The notes under the pieces are model-generated. The model was given only the letters and a program-made list of their open reading frames with translations. It searched no databases and was not told where the DNA came from. Shown piece after piece: positions 19,241 through 29,420 of a stretch of DNA of 64,000 nt. The position numbers and the translations under genes were made by a program. Within the stretch, counting starts at the first letter, position 1, and each line of letters starts with the position of its first letter. Source of the DNA: Amblyomma americanum (lineage: Eukaryota; Arthropoda; Arachnida; Ixodida; Ixodidae); assembly GCF_052857255.1 (NCBI RefSeq), contig NC_135497.1:548495531-548559530 (forward strand), written 5' to 3'.

Positions 19241-19928
19241 CTGGCGACGAGGATGGGATATTCCACAGTCGGTGAAAGTAGACCCGGAATCGGCATCCGC
19301 GAAGGCAGCCTCACAGACGACAAGCATGACTCATCATATGCTACCTGCATTCAACGAAGATACAGATAAGTGGAAGCCGTATCTCAATAAAGCAGATGCC
19401 TACATTGAAGCTAACGAAATCACCGATTCCGCCAAGACGAGAGCACTGCTCGTGGCAGCATTGAGCACACAAACCGTGGAAGTATTAGCCGTCAAGGTCG
19501 CACTGCGAGCCCCAAAAGCTTTGAGCTTCGAGCAAGAGCTCGAGGTGCTGAGCGAGTACTATGACCCGAAGCGACATGAAATAGCTGAGAATTTCAAGTT
19601 TTTTAATCGCTCCCAGATGGAAGGGGAATATGTCACGTAGTCCTTGGTGAAAATACGGCACATAGCCGATGACTGCAATTTTGGCAACGCCCTGGAGCGG
19701 ATGCTCAGGGATCGTATTGTGTGCGGTGTTCGGTCGAGGGCCCTACAGAAACTATTACTTGGAAAGGCCGACATCACGATAGCGGAGGCTGAAGCGCTCG
19801 CAATTTCGGTTGAAACTGCTGAAAATGACGCTTTGAAAATGTCATCAGAGCCAAAGGCTCTATTGAAATTGCATGCAGCTCGAAAAACGCCCTCCGGGGA
19901 ATACAGAAAGGCTGAAGAGCATCTGTAA
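19227..19928 (+). pseudogene. gag: gypsy gag (capsid part), one stop codon
   Basis: Two frames (19227-19640 and 19644-19928) are in phase and separated by a TAG at 19638-19640; the stop is also in unit 2. The first Met at 19227 lies in the LTR, so MTHHMLPAFNED at about 19327 is the likelier start. The sequence has the capsid pattern of Mag-type gypsy elements: FNEDTDKWKPYL, KTRALLVAALSTQ, ELEVLSEYYDPK, then IRHIADDCNFGN and MLRDRIVCGVRS. Gag would form the particle. It ends early at 19928, before the zinc knuckle. Confidence 0.8.
19241..19258 (+). other. Primer-binding site
   Basis: CTGGCGACGAGGATGGGA follows the 5' LTR directly. TGGCGACG is complementary to the 3' end of some serine tRNAs, so a tRNA-Ser primer is possible; this was not checked against tick tRNAs. 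Confidence 0.5.
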
Positions 19929-19980
19929 TGCGGAAGGTATGGCAGCTCGAAACACGACGATGTCAGTTGCGGATGAGCAA

Positions 19981-20031
19981 GTGCGTTGTTGTCGCTGTAG
20001 GCGGCGGGGACACCTTGCTAGGAAATGTTAA
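19981..20031 (+). pseudogene. gag zinc knuckle (CCHC)
   Basis: A short frame reads RCCRCRRRGHLARKC and then stops at TAA. C-x2-C-x4-H-x4-C is the nucleocapsid knuckle that binds RNA. It is out of frame with the upstream gag piece. In unit 2 the residue before the last Lys-Cys is Thr (LATKC); the metal ligands are unchanged. Confidence 0.75.
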
Positions 20032-20067
20032 AGCCACCCTAACCACTGAAGGTTAGCTGCCAGAGCG

Positions 20068-20683
20068 ATGCAAACAGTTGCACTGGGAATAACGGAAACC
20101 ACGCCAATGGACGATGGCAGTGACGAAGTCCACGTTAGGAAATTGGTTTCGGAGCGTAAAAATCTTCTCGAGCCACCAATACGCCACTCATTTATATGGA
20201 GCGGCGTTCAATTAGCAATGGAAGTCGACACCTGGTCGCCAGTATGTCATTTCTAAGGAACAGTACAGGAAGCATCAAAACCATTGGCCTGCCTAGAAGC
20301 CGTCACGTGTGAAGTTGTGCTACGCAGTGCGGTTTGCGATGCTAGGTGATCTGACATTACGTGTCGGCTTCAGAGACGTGCTCGTGGACTGTCCCCTCAT
20401 GGTGTTCGACTGCGAAGGGCCAAGCCTATGCGGAAGGGACCTGCTGACGCTGCAGGACAACGCTGGCGCTTCGGTGCTACATTTGACTCCGGCCTGCGGA
20501 GCCACAGAAACCAGCGAAACGGACACCTGCAAGATTAAATCCATTTTCTCAGACTACCAGGACGTCTTCACCACGGAGCTCGGCCTAATGAAGGGTCCTC
20601 TAGCGAGCCTGCGCCTCAAAGATGAAGCAATACCAAAGTTTTGTAAGGCGAGACCCTTCCTTATGCCCTACGCGACAAGGTAG
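20068..20683 (+). pseudogene. gypsy aspartic protease and RT leader
   Basis: The first frame (20068-20256) ends with FIWSGVQLAMEVDTWSPVC: the protease active site should read DTG and has Trp in place of Gly (GGG to TGG type change), which would inactivate it. After a stop and frameshift, 20309-20683 continues with LTLRVGFRDVLVDCPLMVF and GPSLCGRDLLTL, the C-terminal protease strand (usually LLGRDWL), then the linker to RT ending in KARPFLMPYATR. Confidence 0.75.
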
Positions 20684-21446
20684 CTTTGGTGCTAGACCGA
20701 CTCGTTTCCCTTGGCGTCTTATCGCCAGTCAGCCATTAGGATTAGGCAACGTTATAGCGCCGGTGCTAAAGAAAGATGGATCGGTACGGATTTGTGGCAA
20801 TGTTAAAGCTACATTGAACCCTGTTTGCGCAATCGAAATATATCCTATTCGTGTAATCGAGGATATGTTCGCAGTTTTAAGTGGCAGTGAATGATTCAGC
20901 ACCCTCGACTTGCGAGACGCTTGCAGTCAGGTACCTCGAAGTCGCACGCAAACTCTGCGTCATCAATACCCAAAACGGCTTATTTTGCTATAATTGACTT
21001 CCGTTCGGAATATCGACTGCGCCGTCGATTTCGCACAGAAAAATCGACACGATTATCAGTGGTCTACCCGGCGTGCAAGCCTACATTGATGATGTAATCG
21101 TATCCGAGAAGAAAGGCGATAACGGAGAGCGATTGAAAGTCGTCTTAGAGCGTTTTCGGGATCATGGAGTGAAGTTGCGGTATGACAAATGCAAATTTCG
21201 ACAACAAGCTGTTATATACCTCGGACATCACATTGAAGGCGAGTGCCTCTATTCAATCGAAAGCAACGTGAAAGCTATTATGCACACACCTTTTCCACGG
21301 AGCGTGACCGAACGGCGGTCATTTATCGGAATGTTGACGTTCGACGCGAAATTTTTTCCAAACATGTCAACGTACCTAGCACCGCTGTATCAATTAACTA
21401 TTGGGGAAAAACGCTCGGTGGCAATTGAAAGCACCGCAAAAAGTTG
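20684..21446 (+). pseudogene. gypsy reverse transcriptase
   Basis: Scattered over frames, the RT blocks are LVLDRLVSLGVLSPV (20690), APVLKKDGSVRICGN and YPIRVIEDMFAVL (20760-20870), STLDLRDACSQV (20895-20930, the first catalytic Asp region), then QAYIDDVIVSEK (21075) with both Asp of the YIDD box, followed by DKCKFRQQAVIYLGH and the start of the connection domain. A TGA at 20892-20894 and at least two frameshifts break it. Unit 2 has lost a further 11 bp at the equivalent of 21319-21329, shifting the frame after VTERR. Confidence 0.8.
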
Positions 21447-21571
21447 CCATCAAGGAATCCACGTCATCGTCATGATTCCCATGTAATTCATTGTTAACCG
21501 CTGTTATTGCGCCCTCTCCTCATGTAATGTCCCGTCAGGGACCCTTGAGGTTCAAATAAATAAAATAAAAT
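21447..21571 (+). mobile_element. Short LINE 3' end inserted in gypsy RT
   Basis: About 125 bp interrupt the connection domain. The piece ends in CCCGTCAGGGACCC and then CAAATAAATAAAATAAAATAA, a LINE-type terminus. Flanks AAAAGTTG (21439-21446) and AAAAGTTTG (21572-21580) look like a slightly decayed target duplication. Confidence 0.65.
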
Positions 21572-21580
21572 AAAAGTTTG

Positions 21581-22149
21581 ATGCAGCGAAAGAACGTCTG
21601 AAAAATGCTCGAGTGCTTGTACATTTCGACTGTACAAATGAACTCAAGCTAGAGTGTGATGCGTCGTCGCTAGGGGTCGGAGCAGTTCCATTTCATTCTA
21701 GCAACAACGTACATAGACCTATTGGTTTTCGCTCAAGAACACTGACCGAAGCAGAGCGGAACTACTCCCAGTTAGAATGTGATGTGTTGGCGCTGATTTT
21801 CGGTGTAACAAAATTCCGGGACTATCTTCTAGGTCGTGAATTTACGTTGGTCACGGATGATCAACCTCTCGTCAGCCCTCTGAGACCTGACCGCCAGACA
21901 CCGACTATGACGGCTGCGCGAATTCAACGCTGGGCACTGTACCTCGGAGGCTACAATTACAAGCTTCAGTATGTCACTGGGAAACAACTACTCCACTCGG
22001 ATGCTCTCAGCAGACTGACACAGCAGACCACCAGAGACAGAGGTGAAGGTGAGCCCCCGGAGTACGTCCTCCCACTCAAAAGCTTAGATGAAGGTGTGGT
22101 CTCAACGCGTGAACTGAAGAATCTAACGAATGTCGACTCGAAATTGCTT
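21581..22149 (+). pseudogene. gypsy RNase H domain, open frame
   Basis: Part of the open frame 21613-22206 and the best preserved piece of pol. Catalytic residues are visible: Asp in LECDASSLGVG, Glu in NYSQLECDVLAL and Asp in FTLVTDDQPLVS. It continues as RIQRWALYLGGYNYKLQYVT and SDALSRLTQQ, the conserved RNase H end and tether of gypsy elements. The frame then runs into the inserted LINE at about 22150. Confidence 0.85.
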
Positions 22150-22690
22150 AAGAGAGAGAGAGATCACTTTATTTGCACCCGTCAAAGAGTATGGGTGATC
22201 GGGTGAGACGCAGCTCCCCCTTTCACCTTCACCGTATGCCTCCCCCCTAGACGTCGGCCGGAATCAGTTGACTTCCGGCGGCGGCCTGGGCTTGACCGAT
22301 GACATGTTTCTGGACTTGTCCTTCCTGGCTATGGAAGAAGGAACCCCATGACTCTTTGTTTCCATGTAGACCATTTAGCGCTGGTCAAGACCACAGCATG
22401 TGATTTAGGGTCGCTATGCTTTCAGTTTTTGCATTTGGAAGAGTGCACCTCAGGATGCCATTTGTGTAGGACATACAGGTTTGGAAAGGTACCCGTCTGC
22501 AGTTTTCGCCAGATTACTTCTTCCTTCTTTGTGAGAGATGTACGGGGGGGGGGGGGCAGGGTTCTCCTCCCCGTTCTGTAGTGTTCTAGAATTTCACTGT
22601 ATCGTAAGGTTCAACATTGCGTGTCGCGCGGTTGGCCACCAAGCAGGGCAAACATAAAGCCCGATTTAGCACTTTATTATGAGCGTAGAC
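22150..22690 (-). mobile_element. LINE 3' end, inserted minus-strand in gypsy pol
   Basis: On the minus strand the last coding part of a LINE is visible: LQTGTFPNLYVLHKWHPE (near 22480), a decayed C..C/H..C knuckle (SKCKN, then LNHMLW), and GQAQAAAGSQLIPADV before a stop (22255-22300). A 3' tail with GCAAATAAAGTGATCTCTC follows at 22150-22175. A run of 13 G (22544-22556; 12 in unit 2) lies inside it. Left boundary by the tail; right boundary approximate. Confidence 0.65.
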
Positions 22691-22715
22691 TAGAACTGTC
22701 CTTGGCCCATGACCT

Positions 22716-23817
22716 TGTATACTGGGGCAATCGCGTCGTCATACACAGTGACGCCAGATAGCGCTACCTGCAACTTCTTCACGAAACCCACAAAGGATCA
22801 TCGGCTATGAAAGCCGTGGCACGCTCCCTATTTTGGTGGCCAGGTCTTGACCGCGACTTAGAGTAGCGCGCGGCCAATTGTGGAAATTGAATAGCAAATT
22901 TACTTATGCCACCGGCTGCATCTCCCCTAGAATGTCCGAAGACTGAAGAACGGTGGTATCGGATCCAAATCGACTTCGCAGGACCCGTAACTGGGAAGAT
23001 GATCCTGGTTGTAGTGGACGCGCACTCCAAATGGATCAAAGCGATTCCTGTGAAGCATGCAAACGTAGAAAGCACAATAAAGGCTCTGAGGAGCATGTTT
23101 GCCCGCTTTGGTGTGCCACGTACAACGGCACACACTTCAAGAGTAAGGCATTTTCCACATTTACAGCGAAAAACATTACGAACCTGTGCACAGCACCTTT
23201 TCACACACAGTCAAACTGCAGCTGCTGAAAGGGCGGAGCGAACGATAAAGGATGGTATTCAGAAAATAAAGGGTGGCGATCTCGACGAGAAATTGGTACG
23301 GCTGCTGTTCAATTATAGACGAACACCTGTGAAGACTGGGAAATCACCTTCAGAGATGCTCCTCGGGTATCAAATAAGATCGCGTCTAGACACCTGCTTC
23401 CCTGTGAATGTTGCAGGTCCAACTGAGGGGAGCCACGACTGGACACGGCCGCCAGACAGCAGCTTGTACGTCCGCAATTACGGACAGGGAGAGAAGTGGA
23501 TCCCTGGTCATGTCAAATCGGCGACAGGAGCACGGATGGTAACCGTAGAGCCTCCCACTGCAATCGTCAAGCGGCAAGTCGATCAGGTGCGCCGCCGCTC
23601 GGATTCATCACCAAGGTTTCCGGTCACCGATACGACTGCTCGTGGTCCAGGGCCCAGCCAGACGAAAGGACCCTGCACGGCGGCCAATGTAACCACTCCC
23701 TTGGAAGCGGCCGCCCCAGAATATTCTCCTGATACAGCCCAAATTGCGGGCAATAACATTCAACCTCGCACCTCTCTTCTCCCACCTACCTTGAGTCCGG
23801 CCGAAGCTTCGCAGTAA
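22716..23817 (+). pseudogene. gypsy integrase
   Basis: An N-terminal zinc-binding remnant (LHETHKGSSAMKAV, FWWPGLDRDLE) ends at a TAG at 22864-22866. The 303-codon frame 22906-23817 holds the catalytic core: first Asp in YRIQIDFAGPVTGKM, VVVDAHSKWIKAIPV, then a double frameshift. The second Asp region (NGTHFKSKAFSTF, TAPFHTQSN) lies in another frame at 23130-23220. The frame returns for AAERAERTIKDG with the catalytic Glu. A GPY/F-like region follows (KWIPGHVKSATGARMV). Integrase would insert the cDNA; it cannot be made whole here. Confidence 0.85.
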
Positions 23818-23868
23818 GTCCTGCGCCGGTCAACGAGGCAGCGGAAGCCAGTGCAACGGTTCCATTTT

Positions 23869-23885
23869 GGAGGAGAGGGTAGAGT
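23869..23885 (+). other. Polypurine tract
   Basis: GGAGGAGAGGGTAGAGT lies immediately before the 3' LTR, in the position of the plus-strand primer. Confidence 0.7.
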
Positions 23886-24050
23886 TGTCTTCGTCATGCT
23901 AGAGTGCTGTGCGTGCGCCGAACACTTCAATTCCTTCTTTCCGCTACCACTTCCCTTCACACTTCAGGTGATAAAAGCCATCGCACGCCCCAAATAAACG
24001 TCTTCTATGTCCGACCTGTCTGTGACTTTCCAGGCCGTGGCTAAGCAACA
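23886..24050 (+). repeat. 3' LTR
   Basis: It matches the 5' LTR from TGTCTTCGTCATGC to GCAACA. About 12 substitutions in the first 132 aligned bases and small gaps near the end separate the two. It is followed by AATAC, the second half of the target duplication. Confidence 0.87.
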
Positions 24051-24055
24051 AATAC

Positions 24056-26339
24056 ATTGTATGGTTAGTCTGATTTGGCATGTTTGCATTTTCCTGCAAC
24101 ACCTGCCTTGCAACCGCACGTTGCTAGGACCAGGTGCCTGGTCTATATGACAGCTGTGTAAGAAAGAGGAACCGATAAAACTTTTCGAAGGCGCCGAGAC
24201 GCATGTTCGCGCGATGCACCTGGCCGACACTTCGCGCCAGTTTCCGCTAAAATTTCTTTCAAATCGTGAACAAGGCGTGGTTAAGAAACCTTCATGCTTT
24301 AAGCCAGGTTACATCCTTCAAGAAAACTTGTCAGTCCAAAAGCTGTCAGAACCAAGTTTCTATGTGTCTTGGGAAGAGGCAGTCATTCGAGGAAGATTCG
24401 TGGAGGCCACGGCAACTTGCAGGCTTCAAAGCAGTCGCTCGACAAATGTCTGCGCTCTGTTGCTTCGAGCATCTCGGGCATACGATGGAATTGTTGCAGA
24501 CTCTGCTCACGTGACCCATCCCCATGCACCTCCTGCACTGTAGCGGCTTCGGAACGATAGGCCGAACTTACTGTCGAAAATGCCCAAGCTCCAAGTATAA
24601 TGGTATACATTCAACCTCGAAGGTCAGCTTGATGCATTTTTACCTGGCAAGGAACATAGGTAAATCGGCATCACATATGGCACTGTCACCGTTGCAGATT
24701 ACGCCAGACGTAGTGCCGCTGCCTTGGAGTGGGCGTACATACTATTGTCGAGTTTGGCGATGGCGATCAATATTTCTAGGACGTCCCACCCCTTGGCAAC
24801 AATGGCAATAACACTTATAGGGTTTTATTCTCACGTCTTCGACCCCTCCCTGTACGAGGCTTTCCAGAGATATAGAGGTGCCTGACTGTTCTGAACGTTT
24901 AGGAGGACGGGTTGTTCATGTGTCACAAGCGAGACTGTTTGCGCCGGAGCACTTCGCGCCCACTTCACCTTTGACGGGCTTCATTAGGACGACTTGGATT
25001 GCCTGCGCAGTCTGCGCTTGGCCTTTCATAACGACCGCTACGAACCCGGCATCCGTCGAGGAGTCATAACTTGGCACAGAGTACACCAGTGTCCTGGCTG
25101 CTAGAATCCCTCATGTGGCAGATTCGCTTTCTCTGGAAGGCAGTTGCCGCCCCACCAGGTTCAAAGGTAGGCCCAGCGGCCTCCACTTCCATCGCCGGGG
25201 CAAAAGGGAGCGGCGCCTCCTTGGTAATTTGCCCAAATACATTTAAAATGGTGTATCGAAGGCAGCGTTCTGATAAAAAACAACTTCGTCTTCCTCATAC
25301 TGACATGAGCTACCCTGTGTGGGGGAATGAGAATAGTCTTAGTTGCAAACAATCGCTATTTCAAGGAGGGCTTGCTGTGATTGTGTGACCAGCGCCTTGT
25401 ATTGTCTAGTACAGCGAATGTCTTAAATATAAAGGTTTCCGGAAACCCTCCAGCTAGTGTCACACCTGTAGCATAGTAGCAAGCGTAACTGATTCCCACC
25501 GGTGGGTGCAACAAGCACCTTGCTCTATCGAGCCCAAGTTGGATACGTGCAGGCTTGGTCGGGGTGGTTGCTGACACTTGCACGGCTCTTTGCGTTTATA
25601 AGGCGGGAGCTGGACATTACTTTGCTTTACTTCCCACGAGTTAACCCTATCGGACGAGTTAACCACGTCCTATCCTGTACGGCACCCATAAAATAAGTAC
25701 GTATATCTGCGCAAGAGACGCATATATACAGTACGCTGTACTTGACAGGACCGGGAAATATGCAGCGGAGTACCACGCATGTGGCACTGCACCTCGCTAT
25801 GCTGGGGAAAGCACCACCACGGTGCTTTTATTTTTCCAGCATTCTGCCTGCAGCGCATACATGTTCATTAATTGATTACTGTCTGCCCATGTTGTTGCTG
25901 TTGGATCAGAAGCAATGGCACATGTTTGGTGGTTTAAACAGGAGAAAAAGTCATCCAGACTTATCTCAAGCTGCTCATAAATAAAAATTGAGCATTTTGG
26001 GGAAACGAAAAACAAATTTTTAGAGGTTTTAAGAAGATTGGAATGAGACCATGTATTGGTGTAGTATGGTCGCAACTTTCGCCTTTTTTTCCCCAGAGGC
26101 ATAAGGATTTGTGGGGGCTTTGAGTCTGCTTTGCGGAATTGTCCGCGCTGTACGTGCCTTTTAATGGTGTGCCACAAGTGATTAGTGTTGCAGTCACGTG
26201 GCAAGATAAGAAAACGGGACAATGAACAGTTGGCGCCATCTAGGTCCTTTTGCTACGGGAAGGTATACCAATTCATTATACGCCTCGCGATCATGTGACA
26301 CAAGTGTGGACCATGGGATTACGTGCCGACGTTGTCACG
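24056..26339. other. Unassigned 2.3-kb stretch
   Basis: No recognisable gene. The largest open frames are a 109-codon plus frame (24214-24543) and a basic 141-codon minus frame (25797-26222, with GKKRRKLRPYY). The latter's protein is unchanged in unit 2, but nothing in it identifies a family. CCCACCGGTGGG at about 25496-25507 and TTTCCGGAAA at 25436-25445 are short palindromes. Confidence 0.45.
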
Positions 26340-26790
26340 TGCTCGCGCCATCATTGGGTCGCACTTTGGTCGGTGTTCCGGAATTTTTAACTACCCAGGA
26401 GAGTAACAGTGTTGTGAGTTCTTTGCGGGTATCTTTATAATTTTCGATTTCTTTTTGCCCGGTGGCTAAAAATTTATAAAATGCTGCACTTTTTAATCCC
26501 AATGCAATAGGCAGAGACCCTTAAGACTCAGTCGACGACGAAGTTGACAGCAGTGCGGACAGCGCGAGGTTGTGCGAAACCCGAGATTTATCGGATCTCT
26601 TGCATTCTCGCTGAGAAGAAGTTGATATGATTTGCAGATCATGTATGAGACCGCGATATGCAACGAATTTACAGTCAGTGTCTCCATATCGCATTCCTTC
26701 CATAATGCCTTCACTGTGCGACGATATGCCTGTCTCCGAATAGCGGGAGAACCGCGTGACGTGTCCTGAACCTTAGCAGCCTATCAACGA
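26340..26790 (-). pseudogene. Unrecognised protein-like remnant
   Basis: On the minus strand, AAKVQDTSRGSPAIRRQAYR with KALWKECDMET gives way after a one-base shift to RYGDTDCKFVAYRGLIHDL. That passes through a Ser-rich stretch to a TAA at 26521-26523, and the same frame reopens as LPIALGLKSAAFYKFLATG followed by KELTTLLLSWVVKNSG until a TGA near 26340. Composition looks like a real protein, perhaps an ORF1-type or host-derived sequence, but I do not recognise it. Same stop in unit 2. Confidence 0.3.
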
Positions 26791-27359
26791 AGAGACCCCG
26801 CCAGTTGCCCGTATAGAGAATAACGTCAATCGAAACCCTCAGTTAACTCTCTGCACGGAGCCGGACGTGTTAAGGAGCGACAGGCTCGGCTGCGCTGAAT
26901 GCAGTACTCATGGCAGCATTCGCCGCAACTGAGCCATGCTGTTCCTCGAAATGTAGGCAAGGCCACAGTCAGGACCCTGTGATAGATGGAGCACGGACAA
27001 AGAAAGTGATTTCTAAGAACTTCGGCGACAGGCAAGAGGATGTCGACCAGACTGTCCTCACTATAGTGGTCGTCGCGCGCTATCTGATGTTGGGGCAGTG
27101 GTGTACATTGCGAGGAGGAGGAGGAGTGGTTTTAGTGAGCGCCGCCTGATGTCGCTACGTGCGCGCCAATCCAATAGAAGAAGAAAAGTAGCAAAAACGT
27201 ACTTTGCTACTCGCTTAGCTGCGACTTCTGTCATTTCCATGCTCATAATTACTAATATACCCCATAGTACATGTCTCTAAAGCACCCTTTTAATACAACA
27301 CCGTATTCACTAGACGCGCCTTTGCTCATTCCAAATCATTTAGATGGCGTGGTTTTATG
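26791..27359. other. No assigned gene; short (GAG)n tract
   Basis: A 79-codon plus frame (26910-27149) includes CCSSKCRQGHSQDP but has no known domain. AGGAGGAGGAGGAG at 27112-27126 is a small trinucleotide repeat. The rest is featureless up to the LINE. Confidence 0.45.
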
Positions 27360-28471
27360 ATGTAACCATGAGCGTTGTTAATCTGGACAAATGTGCGGGC
27401 CTTTGGCATTGGAACTGGACATCAGCGCCTTTGTTTCATGCGAGTGTGAAATGGCCACATGTCCCTTCCAAATACCTCTGGTGTTCCTCTTGAAAAGTAT
27501 AGAGATAACGATCACTTTTGGAAGGAGAAAATTCAAGAATTAACTGTCCACGCATGCGTACACAGAAATGGTCGGCAAAGGAACTGTCTATACTCGCGCG
27601 CGCGAACTTATGTATCGTATACTGGTTCAGAAAGTGTGCTATTTGTTGCAGGTCCTTTCGCGCTTTCGACTTAGCATTAAAAAGTTTCATCGTATCTTTG
27701 CAGTATTTGTTTGGCAGTCCTCGTGGGAGAGGACTAAACGTGATAAGTTATTTCTGCGCTTGAGAAAAGGGGTTCTTTCCCTGCCACACATGTACTTGAG
27801 GCAGGTGGTGTCAAGCTTTATGTTTCTTCAAGATACACACGGCCGTTTCCTGCGGACTTTTATTCAATTGAGGCTTTCTTCGGCTTTGCCAAACTCTGTT
27901 ATTTCCACTGTAGATGGGATGCGATACAGTGCAAGTAGATTTTTGAAAGCAGTGATCTTTGCTTTCAGGTTTATAAATGCTCGGTTCAGTTTGTCACACG
28001 TAAGAAACTGCTAAAAGACTTGCTTGACTGTGTCTTCTCCAAGTCAATATATCGATATCTGTATGCACTGGAGGCCAAGGAGGAAATGTTTTAACAAGAC
28101 GGTTGTGCCAGTGGGTGTGAAGACGTTTTTCTTCAAGTTGCACACTGGTGCGTAGCCGGTTAAAACATGGATGGAGGTGAAGGGACTGTTTTTACCACGG
28201 GGTGCTGACTGCTTGTTGTGTCACACACCAGAGTCAATAGAACACGTCTTTATTGATTGTTGGGATGCGCTGCTATTTTTGGACGTGCTCCAGCGTACTG
28301 TAAAGAAAGACTTACCCTTGACGTACGCCGTATGGGATACGATTCCTGGACGTTGAGGCGGATGTTTATAAATACGATGTAATTTTCCTTCTTGGCCTGC
28401 ACAGCATTTGGCGACGCAGGATGGCTGTACGATACTGCGATGAAGATGCACGGTCTGTCCCAGATTACTTC
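27360..28471 (+). pseudogene. LINE ORF2 C-terminal region (tick-type), 3' end lost
   Basis: Blocks in order: NLDKCAGLWHWNW (from 27385), VPLEKYRDNDHFWKEKIQEL (27485-27545), then an open 148-codon frame (27568-28014) with FHRIFAVFVWQSSWERTKRD, LPHMYLRQVVSSFMF and HGRFLRTFIQ. After frame changes, VKTFFFKLHTG (28120), and in 28171-28356 the C-terminal zinc knuckle DCLLCHTPESIEHVFIDCWD. A further frame gives LGLHSIWRRRMAV (28398-28430). This resembles the C-terminal half of ORF2 of a common tick LINE (recalled). The last about 45 codons are missing because of the deletion at 28471. Confidence 0.75.
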
Positions 28472-28501
28472 CAGATTACTTCCAGATTACTGTCCCAGAT
28501 T
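28472..28501 (+). other. Templated filler DNA at unit 1/2 junction
   Basis: Thirty bases made of copies of the adjoining CCAGATTACT and TGTCCCAGATTAC words join the LINE at 28471 to the next unit at 28502. Unit 2/3 has 324 bp (55900-56223) here instead. The net difference of 294 bp agrees with the change in offset. Confidence 0.85.
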
Positions 28502-28790
28502 ACGGCCTGGGTAGCACATTGCTGTTTGAGGCCCGTGCCGGAGCGCTGCGAACACAGCTGTACCGCCGTCGCTTCGATACAACACCAGAAGCACAGGCAG
28601 CACTATGCCGAGCATGTGGCGATGCGGAGGAGACCATCGAGCAGATGTCGTGCCACAGACTCCACCCGATGCCAACAGAGGGCACTACATTCCCACAGGT
28701 TCTCATGTTGTTTCACGGTCCTGCAGTGGACGACGAAGGAGACAGCTGCTAGGACGAAGGGGTGCTGTGAACCAAGCGTCAACTAACTCT
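28502..28790 (+). pseudogene. LINE ORF C-terminus and 3' end
   Basis: The frame 28519-28752 reads LLFEARAGALRTQLYRRRF, then DTTPEAQAALCRACGDAEET, a C-x2-C knuckle that should be followed by H and C (here IEQMSCHRL, with His replaced by Gln), and PMPTEGTTFPQVL. This is the extreme C-terminus of a tick non-LTR element, with no reverse transcriptase attached. A short 3' tail follows. The first ten or so codons present in unit 3 are lost to the junction deletion. Confidence 0.7.
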
Positions 28791-29420
28791 TGGTGGAGCC
28801 ACTGGTGGAGCACTGTGTCTAACTGCGCGAAATCGCAGTCGGACGCGGACGAGGTCGATGAGCGAATCCCCCGCCCCCCGACTTCCTTTGTATGTTTTTG
28901 TTTTTCTTCCCCTTGCGCGCTTTTTTTCTCTCCTGCGCTTTCATCTTCTCGGGGTTTTTAGGTTTTTCTTTGTCCGGGTGCCCAACCACGGCCGGTCTCG
29001 AGGGCGGCGCGTGCTCTCTCCCATACGGCCTTCACATCCGCCGCGGAAGCAATGTGAGTTTTTCGCAGGGAGTTATGCCGCCCGCCGCCGCTAGAGGCGC
29101 GACAACCCCACCGCTCGCAGGGTGCCGCGAGTGGCGTATTAAAAACCGAGCTGAACCCGCGAGGCTCCGCCACCTTTCCCCATGGATGCTGAAGAATACC
29201 TAGGTTCGGCTCGGTCGGGAACATCCCTAGCCGTCCCTGTTTTTTTGTGCCTGTTGTGTTATGCATAACAATAAGCTTCCACAAACGTACCTAATTATAA
29301 AATTTAAACCTTATTTCCACCTTATTTCAACATTTAGTTATTTTTTTAGATTATGGTTCAATTACATTTACCGTCGGCGCGGTGGTAAATGCGTTTACCA
29401 CGTGACCATGCTCAATTGCC

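Larger units (their letters stand above)
19057..24050 (+). mobile_element. Ty3/gypsy LTR retrotransposon, full length, inactive
   Basis: The element has both LTRs, a primer site, gag, protease, RT, RNase H, integrase and a purine tract, in the order of Ty3/gypsy (protease-RT-RNase H-integrase). It is flanked by a 5-bp target duplication AATAC (19052-19056 and 24051-24055). Every gene is broken by stops or frameshifts. Two LINE 3' ends have been inserted into pol (21447-21571 and 22150-22690). LTRs differ at about 12 of the first 132 aligned bases, so it is far older than the tandem duplication. Without the two insertions it would be about 4.3 kb. Confidence 0.93.
1..28501 (+). repeat. Tandem macro-repeat, unit 1 (left end cut)
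   Basis: Every block in this span recurs in the same order and orientation about 28.77 kb downstream. Base 1 corresponds to about 28767 in unit 2, so roughly 265 bases of the unit lie outside the window. Unit 1 is longer than unit 2 mainly because it carries a 1,309-bp Penelope-like insertion plus its 13-bp target duplication. It also holds 33 bp (11145-11177) and 11 bp (21319-21329) missing from unit 2, lacks an 11-bp stretch present in unit 2 near 30390, and is 17 bp shorter at the palindrome 7467-7503. The consistent small differences argue against a simple duplicated contig, but I cannot exclude haplotypes joined in assembly. Confidence 0.97.

Noticed and set aside
25797..26222. 141-codon basic minus-strand frame identical in units 1 and 2
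   Set aside because: Identity reflects the youth of the duplication; no family, splice or start context supports it.
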